Counted from the stretch's first letter, positions 1 through 9,271 are shown. The stretch: DNA of 64,000 nucleotides from Paenibacillus tyrphae (GCF_000722545.1 NZ_JNVM01000004.1:124001-188000); one strand, 5' to 3'. The notes: a model not told the origin generated them from the letters alone. A program made the numbers and translations.

Positions 1-1212
1 TTGATGGAAAAAGCCCGCTACGCTGAAAAATGCCATTGCCGGAAGCAGCCAGGACAGCCAAAACAACGTTTCCTGTTCCCGTTCCGTCAGTCGCTTCCGT
101 CTGCGAATACCTGCGAGCAGGCCGACGGTGCCGAACGCTGCAAAAGGCAGCAGCCAGCTGATCTGACCCGAAAGCTCGGTTTGGAAGAGCCGCAGCGGAC
201 CCGGTTGCCCGGTGTTAAACATGCCGCCGCCCTTTTGGCCAAAAGGCCCTTCGCCATTCATCCCCGGGGGCCGCAGCGGATTGCCGTCTCCTCCGGGCAT
301 AGATCCAGGGCCTGGGCCCACCGAACCGCTTTGCTCCGCGGACCTGCCACCGGACATGTGCCGATCCTGCGTCGGCCCCTCGCCTTGGAATGGCTCTCTG
401 GCTTTGTCATCCGGGCCCCGGTTCATGCCGGTCAATCGGGATACTCCGTTATACCCGAGAGCCAGCTCAATTACCGAATTCGTCTGGCTGCTTCCGATGT
501 AGGGGCGGCTATCGGGAGAAACGGTATCGACAATGAGCGCCCAAGAAAGCGAGAGCATAACCATAACGGCGGTGGCGCCGGCCAGGACGGTCAGCTTCTT
601 TTTCCATTCTGCCTTGTAGGCGAGAAGATAAAGCACGACAAACGCAGGGACGACCATGTAGGCCTGAAGCATTTTCTCATTAAAGCCTATTCCGATGACG
701 CCAAATGCCCCCACCGCCCAAAACCAGCTTTCCCGGCGAATGGCCCGGAACAGCATCCAGGTGCCGAGCAGAAGCGTAAATACCAAGAGGCTGTCGACAT
801 TGTTGGTCCGGCTTACTGCGGCGGCAATTGGCGTACAAGCGAAGATCAGACTCGCCAAGCGCGCAGCCGGACGGCCGAACGAAGGCTTCACCAGTGCATA
901 CACCAACAGCACGGAACCGATCCCCGCCAAAGCCTGCGGCAAAATCACACTCCAGCCGTGCAGCCCGAAGAGATAAGCGTTGACGGTTTGAATCCAGAAC
1001 GTCACAGGCGGTTTGTCGACCGTGACGTAGCCGGCCGGATCGAAGGAAGCGTAAAAGAAGTTATGGAAGCTTTGCAGCATGCTCGCGACAGCTGAAGTAT
1101 AGTAGGCGTTCGCATACTGGTCTTTCCAAATGTTGAACAGATTCAAAAAAGCGGATATCAAGGCAATACCGATAAGAGCCGGATCGATACGCCGTATAGG
1201 ATGTTGTCTCAT
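1..1212 (-). CDS. GT39-family membrane glycosyltransferase (YkcB/ArnT-like), 3' end outside window
   Basis: The reading frame stays open from an ATG at 1212 to the window edge (404 codons, no stop), so the C-terminus is missing. The product is very hydrophobic with many membrane segments. It carries TVDKPPVTFWIQ near residue 60, the acidic loop typical of GT39 polyprenyl-phosphate-sugar transferases. A Gly/Pro/Met-rich spacer (about residues 270-335) is followed by FFSVAGFFHQ at the cut end; both are usual in the Bacillus YkcB/YycA type of putative mannosyltransferase. It should transfer a sugar from a lipid-linked donor to an extracellular acceptor, possibly a wall polymer. The acceptor cannot be read from sequence. 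The family call is firm; the sugar specificity is unknown. Confidence 0.82.
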   Translation of the reverse strand, partial: MRQHPIRRIDPALIGIALISAFLNLFNIWKDQYANAYYTSAVASMLQSFHNFFYASFDPAGYVTVDKPPVTFWIQTVNAYLFGLHGWSVILPQALAGIGSVLLVYALVKPSFGRPAARLASLIFACTPIAAAVSRTNNVDSLLVFTLLLGTWMLFRAIRRESWFWAVGAFGVIGIGFNEKMLQAYMVVPAFVVLYLLAYKAEWKKKLTVLAGATAVMVMLSLSWALIVDTVSPDSRPYIGSSQTNSVIELALGYNGVSRLTGMNRGPDDKAREPFQGEGPTQDRHMSGGRSAEQSGSVGPGPGSMPGGDGNPLRPPGMNGEGPFGQKGGGMFNTGQPGPLRLFQTELSGQISWLLPFAAFGTVGLLAGIRRRKRLTEREQETLFWLSWLLPAMAFFSVAGFFHQ

Positions 1213-1250
1213 AGGTCATTTACTCACTCCTGCCGTCATTGATTTCTTAG

Positions 1251-1279
1251 TTCAAATCTTAAGGTTCGAATCTTAAAGG
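1251..1279. repeat. tandem direct repeat upstream of GT39 gene
   Basis: Two near-identical copies, TTCAAATCTTAAGG and TTCGAATCTTAAAGG, lie head to tail about 40-65 bases before the ATG at 1212. Direct repeats in this position often bind dimeric response regulators; that role is inferred only. Confidence 0.35.
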
Positions 1280-1426
1280 AACATGAGTGGCAGCTAAGCT
1301 TTACTTGAGGATTCGCTGAATATTTGCTGAAAATGGAGCCGTATGAAGCTTCATCTGGATAAAAAGGAAAATATTCGATGCAGCTGTGGAGGAGCCTAAG
1401 GCTTCGCCGAGCTGGTAAACCGCGAG

Positions 1427-3526
1427 GTGACGGATCAAGGCATTACGCTTAAGGTCAAGGAAGTGGTGAACGACGTCTTCCGCCTGTCGATTGTGTACGG
1501 ACTGGAAAAGGACGGGAAGCCGCTGGATACCGACCTGTTGTTCGAGAACTTTACGCCGACCGATCCCGAGCAAGACCCGTACGTGAACGAATATACGTTT
1601 ACGGATGAGAACGGGAAGGAGTTAAATCTTAGCCGGCATTGGCAAAAAGTCGGGAACGACAGGATGCTTTACCTTTCGCTGGATGATGTCGCGCCCGGGA
1701 AAGAAGTGAAGTCCTTGACCGACCTTCCGAACAAGCTTTTCATCGATTTCAATATCAATCAAATCGGAGAAACGGCGGGGAAATGGCATCTGAACGTGCC
1801 GGTCGATCTGTCCAAGGCGAAGGCGTCGACCATGGTCATCCCGCTGAACAAACGGTATGAGTCGCCGTTCGGATTCAGTCTCGACTTCCTTCAGCTCCGC
1901 CACGGACCGAGCAAGTCGGAGATGCTTGTTCAAGTCAATGAAACGCAGAAGTGGAAACGATCGTATCAAGTCGACCCTTCCTTCCGTTATCAGATTAAGG
2001 ACGGACAAGGCCGCGTGATTGCAGCGGAGGATTTTTTACCGTTGCATGACCTGGCCATCGAAAGCAAAAACGCCATCCCGCAATTTGCAATCGGGCAGGG
2101 CACCAGCGGAAAAATGCGCTATTGGCATGCGTTCCTGCCCTTCCAAGAAGCCAAAAACTTGAAGCTGGAATTAACGACGCTGTACACGGAGGAGCGAATG
2201 GCTAAGGATTTCTCCGTCTCGTTTGACCCGAAGGAAGTTATGAAGCAGCCTCTGACGAAAGAGATCGAGGGCAAAGAGATGGCCTTTACGGCGCGTATGA
2301 AAACGGAGGAAGCCAAGGAGCGCTTGTCCGACGGCCGCGAAGCGTTCCAGGGGAAAGGGTGGGTCATTGAAGCCGACCAGCAGCTTGGCGCGGATACGCT
2401 TGATTTGAAGTGGGCGCTGCAAGACAGCCAAGGCAGCGAAATGACTCCCGGGCAACAAGTGGCTTTGCTATCGCAGGACGAGCAGGGCAATTACCGCAAC
2501 CGAACGCTGTTTTTCTTCCAGGACGACGCTGCCGTTCCCGATCGTGTGACGATGACCTACAACCGGTATACGAAGGCCAATCCGGTAAGCTGGAGCATTC
2601 CGCTCGAACCGTCGTCCGATCCGGCGCTGCCGGAAGTGCCCAAAGTATACGATATGACCATAGAGGACCTGAACAAACCCGAAATCGTAGCCAAAGCAGA
2701 GAAAGCCGTGCGTGAGCTTGTTCCGGGCGAGCCTGTCGAAATGTACGGGGTGACGGAGCTGGACGACCGGTGGTTCCTCCATTTGAAGGGGGAAGATGCC
2801 GGCATGGCCATCGTAGATAAAGCAACAGGCGAGCCGTTTATTCTTCGCCGCCATTATACGTACGACAAGCTGGACGGGGCGCTGCGGCAAAAGGCGGAGC
2901 AGGCGATGCGGGAGCTGGACTCTGGACAGAACCGGTGGTTCGAATGGGGAGAGCGGCTCAAGATGAAGGACCACAACGAGTGGATCATTTCCGGAGAGCG
3001 TGCCGAAGTCGTTATCGATGCGGTCACGGGAGCCGTGACGAAAGCTGCCTTAAAATATTCTCCCAAGGAGGTGAACGAGCAAATTAAAACAGCCGCCGGG
3101 CAAGCATACGCAGCGCTGTCGAACGGCAAGGAGATGCGCATAGGAAGTGTGGAGCGGGTAAAAACACCGCTGAAAGACGTCTGGGAACTCGCTGTCCTGG
3201 GGAACCGTTTCAACGTAAGTATTGGAGCGGTAACCCGTCAAGTGACATCGGCTGGCTTCACCTATAAAGACGATACATTCGGAGACGAGGCGAAAGCCCG
3301 GACGCTCTTCGCGACCCCGTACTATACGGCGGAGAAAGCTCTGGGAGCTGTCGGTCCGGAGGTGAAGAAGCTGTTCGGAATCGATCTGGGGGGCTATCGG
3401 GCCAGTGCTCAACTGAACGAGTACACGTTTACGAAGCAAGGAGCGGCGACCGTAAAAGCAAAGGTCAATGCCAAAGGCGACTTTTGGGAATACCGAGTTG
3501 AATCCGAGCAAGGCAAGAGCGAATAA
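1427..3526 (+). CDS. DUF4179-domain envelope protein with C-terminal PepSY-like repeats, probably 5'-truncated
   Basis: The open frame begins at GTG 1427. Residues 1 to about 80 match the DUF4179 core (NREVTDQGITLKVKEVV read across the start). A DUF5643-like beta-rich middle follows, and from about residue 415 come PepSY-like repeats (AEKAVRELVPG, AEQAMRELDSG, AGQAYAALSNG). DUF4179 proteins normally begin with a cytoplasmic tail and a membrane anchor and are often partnered with ECF sigma factors. Both parts are missing here. The same frame upstream hits TAA at 1397-1399, and GFAELVN, which belongs to the domain, lies between that stop and the GTG. So the gene appears to have lost its 5' end, and whether it is translated is doubtful. 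It is followed at 17 bases by a paralogous gene. Confidence 0.6.
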   Translation: MTDQGITLKVKEVVNDVFRLSIVYGLEKDGKPLDTDLLFENFTPTDPEQDPYVNEYTFTDENGKELNLSRHWQKVGNDRMLYLSLDDVAPGKEVKSLTDLPNKLFIDFNINQIGETAGKWHLNVPVDLSKAKASTMVIPLNKRYESPFGFSLDFLQLRHGPSKSEMLVQVNETQKWKRSYQVDPSFRYQIKDGQGRVIAAEDFLPLHDLAIESKNAIPQFAIGQGTSGKMRYWHAFLPFQEAKNLKLELTTLYTEERMAKDFSVSFDPKEVMKQPLTKEIEGKEMAFTARMKTEEAKERLSDGREAFQGKGWVIEADQQLGADTLDLKWALQDSQGSEMTPGQQVALLSQDEQGNYRNRTLFFFQDDAAVPDRVTMTYNRYTKANPVSWSIPLEPSSDPALPEVPKVYDMTIEDLNKPEIVAKAEKAVRELVPGEPVEMYGVTELDDRWFLHLKGEDAGMAIVDKATGEPFILRRHYTYDKLDGALRQKAEQAMRELDSGQNRWFEWGERLKMKDHNEWIISGERAEVVIDAVTGAVTKAALKYSPKEVNEQIKTAAGQAYAALSNGKEMRIGSVERVKTPLKDVWELAVLGNRFNVSIGAVTRQVTSAGFTYKDDTFGDEAKARTLFATPYYTAEKALGAVGPEVKKLFGIDLGGYRASAQLNEYTFTKQGAATVKAKVNAKGDFWEYRVESEQGKSE

Positions 3527-3542
3527 GGAGGAGGACTTTTCT

Positions 3543-4583
3543 ATGAAAACAACAAAAAAATTACTCGCACCGATGCTTGCTTTAAGCATCCTTTCCGCCA
3601 CACCGGCAATCGCCGCAAATGTGGAGGAACCTTACCGCGATCCCGGACTTATCCAGATCGCAAAAGTGGACCAGCGCTATGTGACGACAGCCCAAAAAGC
3701 CGTCGAGCAATACGGCAACGGCAAATCGTTCCAACTGGAAGAGGCGTTAAAGGACGAATATTTTGTAGATGATACTACGAAAATAGTACGCTGGGTCATT
3801 CAGTCGAAAACCCGCGATGCGATTGTCACGGTCGACGCCGACTCGAACAAAGTGCTGACGGTCAGCGTGAACTTCGAGCTTGCCGAAATGACGGGGAAGT
3901 ACGCCAAATATTTGCCGACGGCGGAAGCGGCCGTTCGGCAATTGTACGAGAATGCGGATGTGAAGTTCGAGAAGGCTCACTTTTTCAGGGATGAGACGCT
4001 GGGTACGAACGACTTCCATTTTTCCACGAACGACCGCCAATTTGTAAGGGTGGATGCCGTGAAGAATGAAGCGACAGCCGTCTTCCTCCAATATAAGCTG
4101 GCGGATGTCGATCCGCAGGCCGTTTCGACGGCCGGGCAGGCGCTGAGGCTTCTATCGAAGGCGGATGATTAGCCTTTCACCGATGCCGAGTTCCAGCGTG
4201 ACGATGAAAGAGAAGTGTGGGAATTGAAGCGGCTTGTGGTCGGAAATGACAAAGCATTAGGCATTGATGAAGACGGCAAGCAGCTGGTGGCGTCTGCAAC
4301 GATCGGCGCCAAGGCGAGAAAAGTGTACCGGGTGGAATTCCTGAAGGCACTGGCCGACAAAACGAAACAATCGTTGACCGAGGCACAAGCTACGGCTATC
4401 GTACAGGCTGCCGTTCAACAAATTTACGGAACCGATCTGACAGGCTATACGCTAACCGTAGATAACGATTGGGGAGACTATAAGTTCAGCAGCGAGGGCA
4501 AGGATACTGTCATAGCTAACTTTACGAGTGGCGGTCAGTTGTACAGATTGTCTTTGAATACGGAGTTTGGAAAGCAGAATTAG
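3543..4583 (+). pseudogene. secreted PepSY/YcdB-like repeat protein interrupted by in-frame TAG
   Basis: ATG 3543 follows AAGGAGG. Residues 1-24 are a signal peptide ending at TPAIAAN. The mature part has repeats of about 70 residues, each an alpha helix (TAQKAVEQYG, TAEAAVRQLYE, TAGQALRLL) followed by strands. An amber codon at 4170-4172 (codon 210) ends the frame, but the same frame continues as PFTDAEFQRDDEREVWELKR and on to TAA at 4583. This continuation completes the third repeat and adds a fourth similar to the C-terminus of the preceding gene. The original product was therefore about 346 residues. A 209-residue secreted fragment may still be made. A sequencing error is possible, and the function of this repeat family is unclear. 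Confidence 0.7.
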
Positions 4584-4612
4584 GCTTATTAAAAAGGGTT
4601 AAAAGGAAAGGT

Positions 4613-4651
4613 TCCGGTCTCGGGAAATCATGGCTTGAGCCGGACATTTTT
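4613..4651 (+). terminator. Rho-independent terminator
   Basis: TCCGG-T-CTC pairs with GAGCCGGA (one bulge), followed by CA and five T. It closes the PepSY-like unit before the convergent Lrp gene. Confidence 0.6.
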
Positions 4652-4657
4652 GACCTA

Positions 4658-5137
4658 TTATTGGTCGACTATAGGCAAAACGGTTGAATATTTAATTTCT
4701 CTTAACGCCAGGCTCGTTTGGATTCGCGCGATGCCGAGCTTATTCAGCTTTCGGATAAAGCCCTCCAATTCCTTACGGTCTTTGTTCGCTACCTTTAAAA
4801 GATAGTCATACTCTCCCGTTAAACAATGACACTCCAATACTTCAGGTATGGAGCTTAATGCCTTCTCCAGCACTTCCAGTTGTTCGGCTTGATGGATATT
4901 CGTACTCATAAAAATAAAGCACAATAAATCAAAGCCAAGCTTTTCCTGGTTTAAGATCGCGACTTGGCGTTCGATAAACCCTTCGCTTTCCAACCGTTTC
5001 ACCCTCGCATGCGTAGCCGGCGGAGACAAGTTTACCCGCCTTGCCAGCTCGGCATTGCTTAACTGCGCTTCTTTTTGCATCAGATCTAAAATTTGAATAT
5101 CCACTTCATCCAGAACTTTTCTTACAAAAGATTCCAT
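4658..5137 (-). CDS. Lrp/AsnC-family transcriptional regulator
   Basis: A 159-residue protein of standard Lrp length. An N-terminal winged HTH (LDLMQKEAQLSNAELARR, then LSPPATHARVKRLESEGFI as recognition helix) is followed by a RAM/effector domain (about residues 70-150, with CHCLTGEYDYLLKV). Lrp proteins form dimers to octamers and respond to amino acids. The ATG at 5137 is preferred over upstream starts because AGGGAGAGA sits seven bases before it. The gene is divergent from an EamA-family exporter whose start is about 240 bases away. That arrangement is common for Lrp-controlled amino-acid efflux, so this protein probably controls the exporter; the effector is unknown. Confidence 0.9.
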   Translation of the reverse strand: MESFVRKVLDEVDIQILDLMQKEAQLSNAELARRVNLSPPATHARVKRLESEGFIERQVAILNQEKLGFDLLCFIFMSTNIHQAEQLEVLEKALSSIPEVLECHCLTGEYDYLLKVANKDRKELEGFIRKLNKLGIARIQTSLALREIKYSTVLPIVDQ

Positions 5138-5378
5138 GCGATCTTCTCTCCCTTTACAATATTCGGAAAACAGGACGGTTTCCAACTGGAAAACGAATAT
5201 AATTCAACAAGACGACATTCTTAACTTATATTATTTTGATTTATCTATATCTTACAAAATGATCTACAGTCCGATCAATAAAAATGATATGATCGTTAGT
5301 GAACTCGAAGTAAATGTCATTGTGCACAATGGCTTCCACTTTTCGCTGTCACGGCGAAAAAGTAAAGGAGCTAATGAC

Positions 5379-6308
5379 ATGCCGAATAGGTACGTTTTGT
5401 TGCTGTTATTAACAAGCTTGCTGTGGGGAGGAAATTTTGTAGTTGGCAAATCGCTTGTCGATCATGCTTCTCCGATGACGTTGACGAGCATTAGATGGAT
5501 CATTGCCGTTTTGTGTCTGTTCCCCATCGTCTGGCGGAAAGAAAAAACGATACTCCCTTCACGAGCTGCCCTACTTCCGTTGTTTTTAATGGGAATTACA
5601 GGCGTCGTTCTATTTAATCTATTTCAATTTATGGCATTGGAACGGACAACGGCGACAAATGTCGGATTAATTTCCGCATTGAATACGATTTCGATTTCCG
5701 TTTGCTCCTTTTTGTTTCTAAAAGAAAGAATCAATATGCCGCAAATATTTTCTATGGTTTTTTCGCTGGTTGGCGTGATTCTTGTTCTTTCCAAAGGAAA
5801 TGCCGATCTGCTGCTGTCTTTTCGTTTTAATACGGGCGATTTATGGATGATGGGCTCCGTGTGCGTGTGGGGAATTTATTCCGTTTGCAGCAGATGGGCC
5901 ATGAAGAACAACACATCACCCATGAAGTCTACGCTTTATTCCGGGATATTTGGGCTTATTATTCTTCTTCCGTTTAATCTCTCTGACTTCACTGTGTCCA
6001 ATATGAATGGTTCGTTCATCCAATCGATTTTATATACAGGTGTTATCTCTACCGTGGTCTGTATCGTGTTTTGGAATATCGGAGTCCAAAAATTAGGTGC
6101 GACGACAGCGGGGATGTTTTTGAATTTTAATCCGGTATTCACGGCGATTTTAGCGTTTTTATTTTTAGGGGAACAAATGACGTGGCTTCAAGCGATCGGG
6201 GGCTGCGTGGTGATCATCGGATGCTATTTGTTCTCGACCTTCAAGACAAAAGCGGTTACGGCAAGCAATCAACGGCACGTTCTTGCTCATTGGCGAAGTA
6301 GGATTTAA
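5379..6308 (+). CDS. EamA (DMT superfamily) transporter
   Basis: 309 residues with ten predicted membrane helices, arranged as two EamA repeats (about 5-135 and 150-285). Typical signatures are LLWGGNFVVGKSLVDH at the first helix and LGEQMTWLQAIGGCVVIIG in the last pair. Members export amino acids, nucleobases or other metabolites by proton exchange. ATG 5379 has AAAGGAG eight bases upstream; the frame is open further upstream but without a better start. Divergent from an Lrp regulator and followed 51 bases later by an amino-acid racemase, so an amino acid is the most likely substrate. Substrate not determinable. Confidence 0.85.
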   Translation: MPNRYVLLLLLTSLLWGGNFVVGKSLVDHASPMTLTSIRWIIAVLCLFPIVWRKEKTILPSRAALLPLFLMGITGVVLFNLFQFMALERTTATNVGLISALNTISISVCSFLFLKERINMPQIFSMVFSLVGVILVLSKGNADLLLSFRFNTGDLWMMGSVCVWGIYSVCSRWAMKNNTSPMKSTLYSGIFGLIILLPFNLSDFTVSNMNGSFIQSILYTGVISTVVCIVFWNIGVQKLGATTAGMFLNFNPVFTAILAFLFLGEQMTWLQAIGGCVVIIGCYLFSTFKTKAVTASNQRHVLAHWRSRI

Positions 6309-6359
6309 GATGTTGAGGAGCCATGTAAACGATAATCATAGTTAGAGGTGCTAAATCTG

Positions 6360-7073
6360 ATGAAAACCATAGGTCTTATTGGCGGTATGAGCTGGGAGTC
6401 GTCCTTGCTCTACTACCAAATCATCAATCAGCGTGTGAAAGAAAAGCTAGGCGGGCATCATTCCGCCAAAAGTCTCATGTATTCGGTAAATTTCCAAGAA
6501 ATCAAGACGCTTCAGCATCAAGGGAAATGGGATGAAGCTACCAACATCATGATCGATTCGGCACGTAAACTGGAAGCTGCCGGAGCCGATGTCATCGTCA
6601 TATGCACGAATACGATGCACAAGATGGCCCAAGAAGTGGCGGAATCGGTTTCGATCCCATTGCTTCATATCGCGGATGCAACGGGACAAGAAATCGTGAA
6701 GGATGGCATGAAGAAAGTCGCTTTGCTGGGGACTTCTTTTACGATGGAACAAGATTTTTACAAAGGCCGACTCATGGAAAAGTTCGGGCTTGAAGTTATC
6801 GTGCCCAATGAAACGGATAGAAAGATTGTACATGACATCATCTATCAAGAGCTTTGTCTTGGAATCGTGAACGAAGCATCCAAGAAATCTTACTTAAGGA
6901 TCATGGATAGTCTTGGGCAACAAGGAGCGGAAGCCGTCATTCTTGGATGTACGGAAATCACGATGCTGGTATCGCAGGAGGATTGCCGTATCCCACTGTA
7001 CGATACAACCCGAATCCATGCGGAATGTGCCGTCGACTTTGCTTTAAGCAAGGACTTAGCCGCAACGCCGTAA
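6360..7073 (+). CDS. aspartate/glutamate racemase family protein (YgeA-like)
   Basis: 237 residues. KTIGLIGGMSWESSLLYY at the N-terminus is typical of the aspartate/hydantoin racemase superfamily. The two catalytic cysteines are in VIVICTNTMHK (about residue 83) and VILGCTEI (about residue 195), so both acid/base residues are present. PLP-independent racemisation of Asp, Glu or a broad range of amino acids is expected in the cytoplasm. GTG 6348 in the same frame is possible, but the SD AGAGG fits ATG 6360 better. It lies just downstream of the EamA exporter and may be co-transcribed, suggesting a D-amino-acid production/export pair. Substrate unproven. Confidence 0.85.
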   Translation: MKTIGLIGGMSWESSLLYYQIINQRVKEKLGGHHSAKSLMYSVNFQEIKTLQHQGKWDEATNIMIDSARKLEAAGADVIVICTNTMHKMAQEVAESVSIPLLHIADATGQEIVKDGMKKVALLGTSFTMEQDFYKGRLMEKFGLEVIVPNETDRKIVHDIIYQELCLGIVNEASKKSYLRIMDSLGQQGAEAVILGCTEITMLVSQEDCRIPLYDTTRIHAECAVDFALSKDLAATP

Positions 7074-7079
7074 CCAATC

Positions 7080-7118
7080 GGTCCGGTTCCCTTATCGGGG
7101 ATCCGGATCGATTTTTTT
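7080..7118 (+). terminator. Rho-independent terminator
   Basis: A 12-base stem with one mismatch (GGTCCGGTTCCC with GGGGATCCGGATC), loop TTATC, then seven T. It ends the EamA-racemase unit. Confidence 0.75.
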
Positions 7119-7205
7119 ATCTGCAAAAAAATTTCGTCGTTTCGAAGCCAAATGCATCCGTTCATTGTCTAATAATATGAAGTGGCAATGAACAGGAGGC
7201 GCACC

Positions 7206-7706
7206 ATGGATCGTACGGATGAATTCAGCTTGATGAAAAAGGTTAGAACAGGAGATACGAAGGCGTTCCGGGAGCTGGTTCGTCCGTACGAGCAACGGGC
7301 CTTCAGCACGGCGCTGGCGATTCTGGGCTCGCAGCCGTTGGCCGAGGAAGCGGTGCAGCGCGTATTCGTCGAGACGTACCGGACGCTTAAGCGAAAGGAC
7401 ATTCGCGCGTTCCGCACCTGGCTGGACGACAGGATCGCCTGCTCCGTCCTCGACGCCGCCGGGAAGCAGCTGCGGCAGGAGATGTTGACCGACGCCGACA
7501 GTGTGCTTCCGGGTCATAGCGACTTGCTGCGGTCCGTCATGACGCTGGAGCTGCCGTACCGTATCGTCATGGCGCTTATGTATTGCCAGCAGCTCACAAT
7601 CCCGCAGATCGCCTCGCTCTTGAACGTCGAGGAGGGCGAAGTGAGGAGCCGGCTTTACCACGCCCGGATGAAGCTGCTTCAAGGATCGTGTCCGCTCCCG
7701 GCATGA
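7206..7706 (+). CDS. ECF-type RNA polymerase sigma factor
   Basis: 166 residues. Region 2 is near residues 13-80 (AFRELVRPYEQRAFSTALAI, then EEAVQRVFVETYRTL). Region 4 is near 105-160, with the HTH QLTIPQIASLLNVEEGEVRS and LYHARMKLL. Region 2 is somewhat degenerate: the usual DAEDLVQE block reads LAEEAVQR. ATG 7206 has AGGAGG at 7194-7199; the upstream GTG in the same frame lacks this. No anti-sigma gene is adjacent, and a terminator follows directly. It could have served a membrane-bound DUF4179-type partner, but none is next to it. Target promoters unknown. Confidence 0.82.
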   Translation: MDRTDEFSLMKKVRTGDTKAFRELVRPYEQRAFSTALAILGSQPLAEEAVQRVFVETYRTLKRKDIRAFRTWLDDRIACSVLDAAGKQLRQEMLTDADSVLPGHSDLLRSVMTLELPYRIVMALMYCQQLTIPQIASLLNVEEGEVRSRLYHARMKLLQGSCPLPA

Positions 7707-7732
7707 CCGGAATCCTACGAAATAAAATAAGA

Positions 7733-7774
7733 GGCTCCGGTCTTAGGCATCCGCGCTTAGGGCCGGGGCCTTTT
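7733..7774 (+). terminator. Rho-independent terminator
   Basis: A 14-base stem with GU pairs (GGCTCCGGTCTTAG with CTTAGGGCCGGGGCC), then TTTT. It separates the sigma factor from the ROK gene. Confidence 0.78.
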
Positions 7775-7802
7775 GACAACTTCCATGATTTACAAACAAA
7801 TA

Positions 7803-7830
7803 TTGACAAATGAAAAATCCATGCTATGAT
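7803..7830 (+). promoter_or_regulatory. sigma-A promoter of the ROK gene
   Basis: TTGACA (7803-7808), 16-base spacer, TATGAT (7825-7830). Shortly downstream, GATTAATTA and CAATTAATT flank a 9-base gap (about 7852-7880). This AT-rich inverted repeat is a plausible operator for autoregulation by the ROK protein (inferred). Confidence 0.65.
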
Positions 7831-7983
7831 TCAATTATTAACACCGATGGATTAATTATAGAAGTCCAATTAATTTTAACCGCTTTCAGTTTGGCGGTCC
7901 ACATTTTTATGTCTTGCAATGACTTGGTAGTTGAGCTTGGTAAGACTCTAATTAACATGGGTGGAATAAAGAGGTTTTGGCGT

Positions 7984-9150
7984 ATGAAAAAAATTGTGAA
8001 GCACGATCAAGATGTCATCCGGCAGCATAACAAGCAGATGATCCTTGATATTATTAAGGAAAAGCGGCCCATTTCGCGGGCGGAAATCACGAAAATTACG
8101 AAGCTCAGTCCGACCTCCGTCGGGCGCATTGTCGCCGAGCTGTGCGAGCAGGGGCTCGTCCGGGAAACGGAGCTTTCGTCCGGCGGCGTCGGGCGCAAGG
8201 CCATTATGCTCGATATCGATCCGCAGGCCGTCTTTTCGATCGGCGTCGATATCGGCAAGAAGATCGTACGCTTCGGCGTGATGGAGTTCAGCGGCAAACT
8301 GCTGTACGAGCTTCCGGTCGGGCATACCGCCATCGAAACGGAAGCCGACCGCACGATCGATCTCATTGCTGACACGATCAACCGGCTGGTGAAGGAGCAG
8401 GGCCTGGACAGCTCGAAGCTGATCGGCATCGGCATCGGCGTGCCCGGCGTTATCGACCACGAGCGTGGGGTTGTTCAGTATTCGTCGACGCTGGGCTGGA
8501 GAAACGTGCCGCTCGCCGCCCAAATTAAGGAGCGGACGGGGATCGATACGGTGATAGACAACGACCTGAAGGTCAAAATATTGGCCGAGTACTTGTGCGG
8601 CTCCGCTCGGGGCTCGAAGAAAACGGCGTTGATCGAGCTTGGCACCGGGGTCGGCTCCTCGCTTATCATCGACGGGGAGATTTTTCGCGGCGGCTCCAAC
8701 AGCGCCGGAGAGCTCGGACATACGACACTCGATCCGAACGGCAATTTATGCGAATGCGGGAAGCGGGGCTGTCTGCAGACGTATATCGACGAATCGGCGA
8801 TTTTACACGAGGCGAATCGGATCGTCGAGATCGGCGATATCGGACAGCTGTTCGAAGCGGCCCGCAGCGACGAGAGCTGGGCGAAGGAGATTATTTCGCG
8901 GACCTCGCTGTATATCGGCATTGCGATCAACAATATCGTGTGCATGTATAACCCCGACGCTGTCATCCTGAGCGGCAACATGGTGGAAAATTACAGCGAC
9001 ATCGTCCCTCTGATCGAGGAGCAGTGCGCACAGGTCGTTTGGGAGCCGTTCCGCGGCGGATTCAAGATCCTCGCTTCCGATTTGAAGGAGCAATCCATCG
9101 TCATCGGCGCGGCATCGCTCGTGCTGAACAATTACGTAAATCAAAGCTGA
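7984..9150 (+). CDS. ROK-family transcriptional regulator (NagC/XylR type)
   Basis: 388 residues. An N-terminal winged HTH is at about 18-75 (RAEITKITKLSPTSVGRIV). The ROK domain has the phosphate motif FSIGVDIGKK, the IGIGVPGV strand, the sugar-binding GELGHTT and the zinc motif CECGKRGCLQTY. With both HTH and zinc site it should be a sugar- or sugar-phosphate-responsive repressor rather than a sugar kinase. ATG 7984 has AAAGAGG upstream; the open frame reaches back to 7810 across the promoter region, so the longer version is unlikely. No sugar transport or catabolic genes are adjacent, so its regulon lies elsewhere. Confidence 0.9.
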   Translation: MKKIVKHDQDVIRQHNKQMILDIIKEKRPISRAEITKITKLSPTSVGRIVAELCEQGLVRETELSSGGVGRKAIMLDIDPQAVFSIGVDIGKKIVRFGVMEFSGKLLYELPVGHTAIETEADRTIDLIADTINRLVKEQGLDSSKLIGIGIGVPGVIDHERGVVQYSSTLGWRNVPLAAQIKERTGIDTVIDNDLKVKILAEYLCGSARGSKKTALIELGTGVGSSLIIDGEIFRGGSNSAGELGHTTLDPNGNLCECGKRGCLQTYIDESAILHEANRIVEIGDIGQLFEAARSDESWAKEIISRTSLYIGIAINNIVCMYNPDAVILSGNMVENYSDIVPLIEEQCAQVVWEPFRGGFKILASDLKEQSIVIGAASLVLNNYVNQS

Positions 9151-9194
9151 GCGCCGCCTCCCGCAAAGGAAATTAAAGAAGGCAAAATATCCGC

Positions 9195-9223
9195 TTTACT
9201 TTCGCAGGCCGGAGCCTTATAAT
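9195..9223 (+). promoter_or_regulatory. candidate sigma-A promoter for the P1B ATPase
   Basis: TTTACT (9195-9200), 17-base spacer, TATAAT (9218-9223). It lies upstream of both Fur-like boxes, which would then act downstream of the start site. A different, unrecognised promoter between the boxes is also possible. Confidence 0.4.
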
Positions 9224-9271
9224 TACTTTAAAATGTTGCCCCAGCACAAAAATGATGTGCCAATACAAAAA

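Noticed and set aside
1..1095. Long plus-strand frame at the window start
   Set aside because: It is the antisense of the GT39 gene, whose minus-strand product has clear family motifs.
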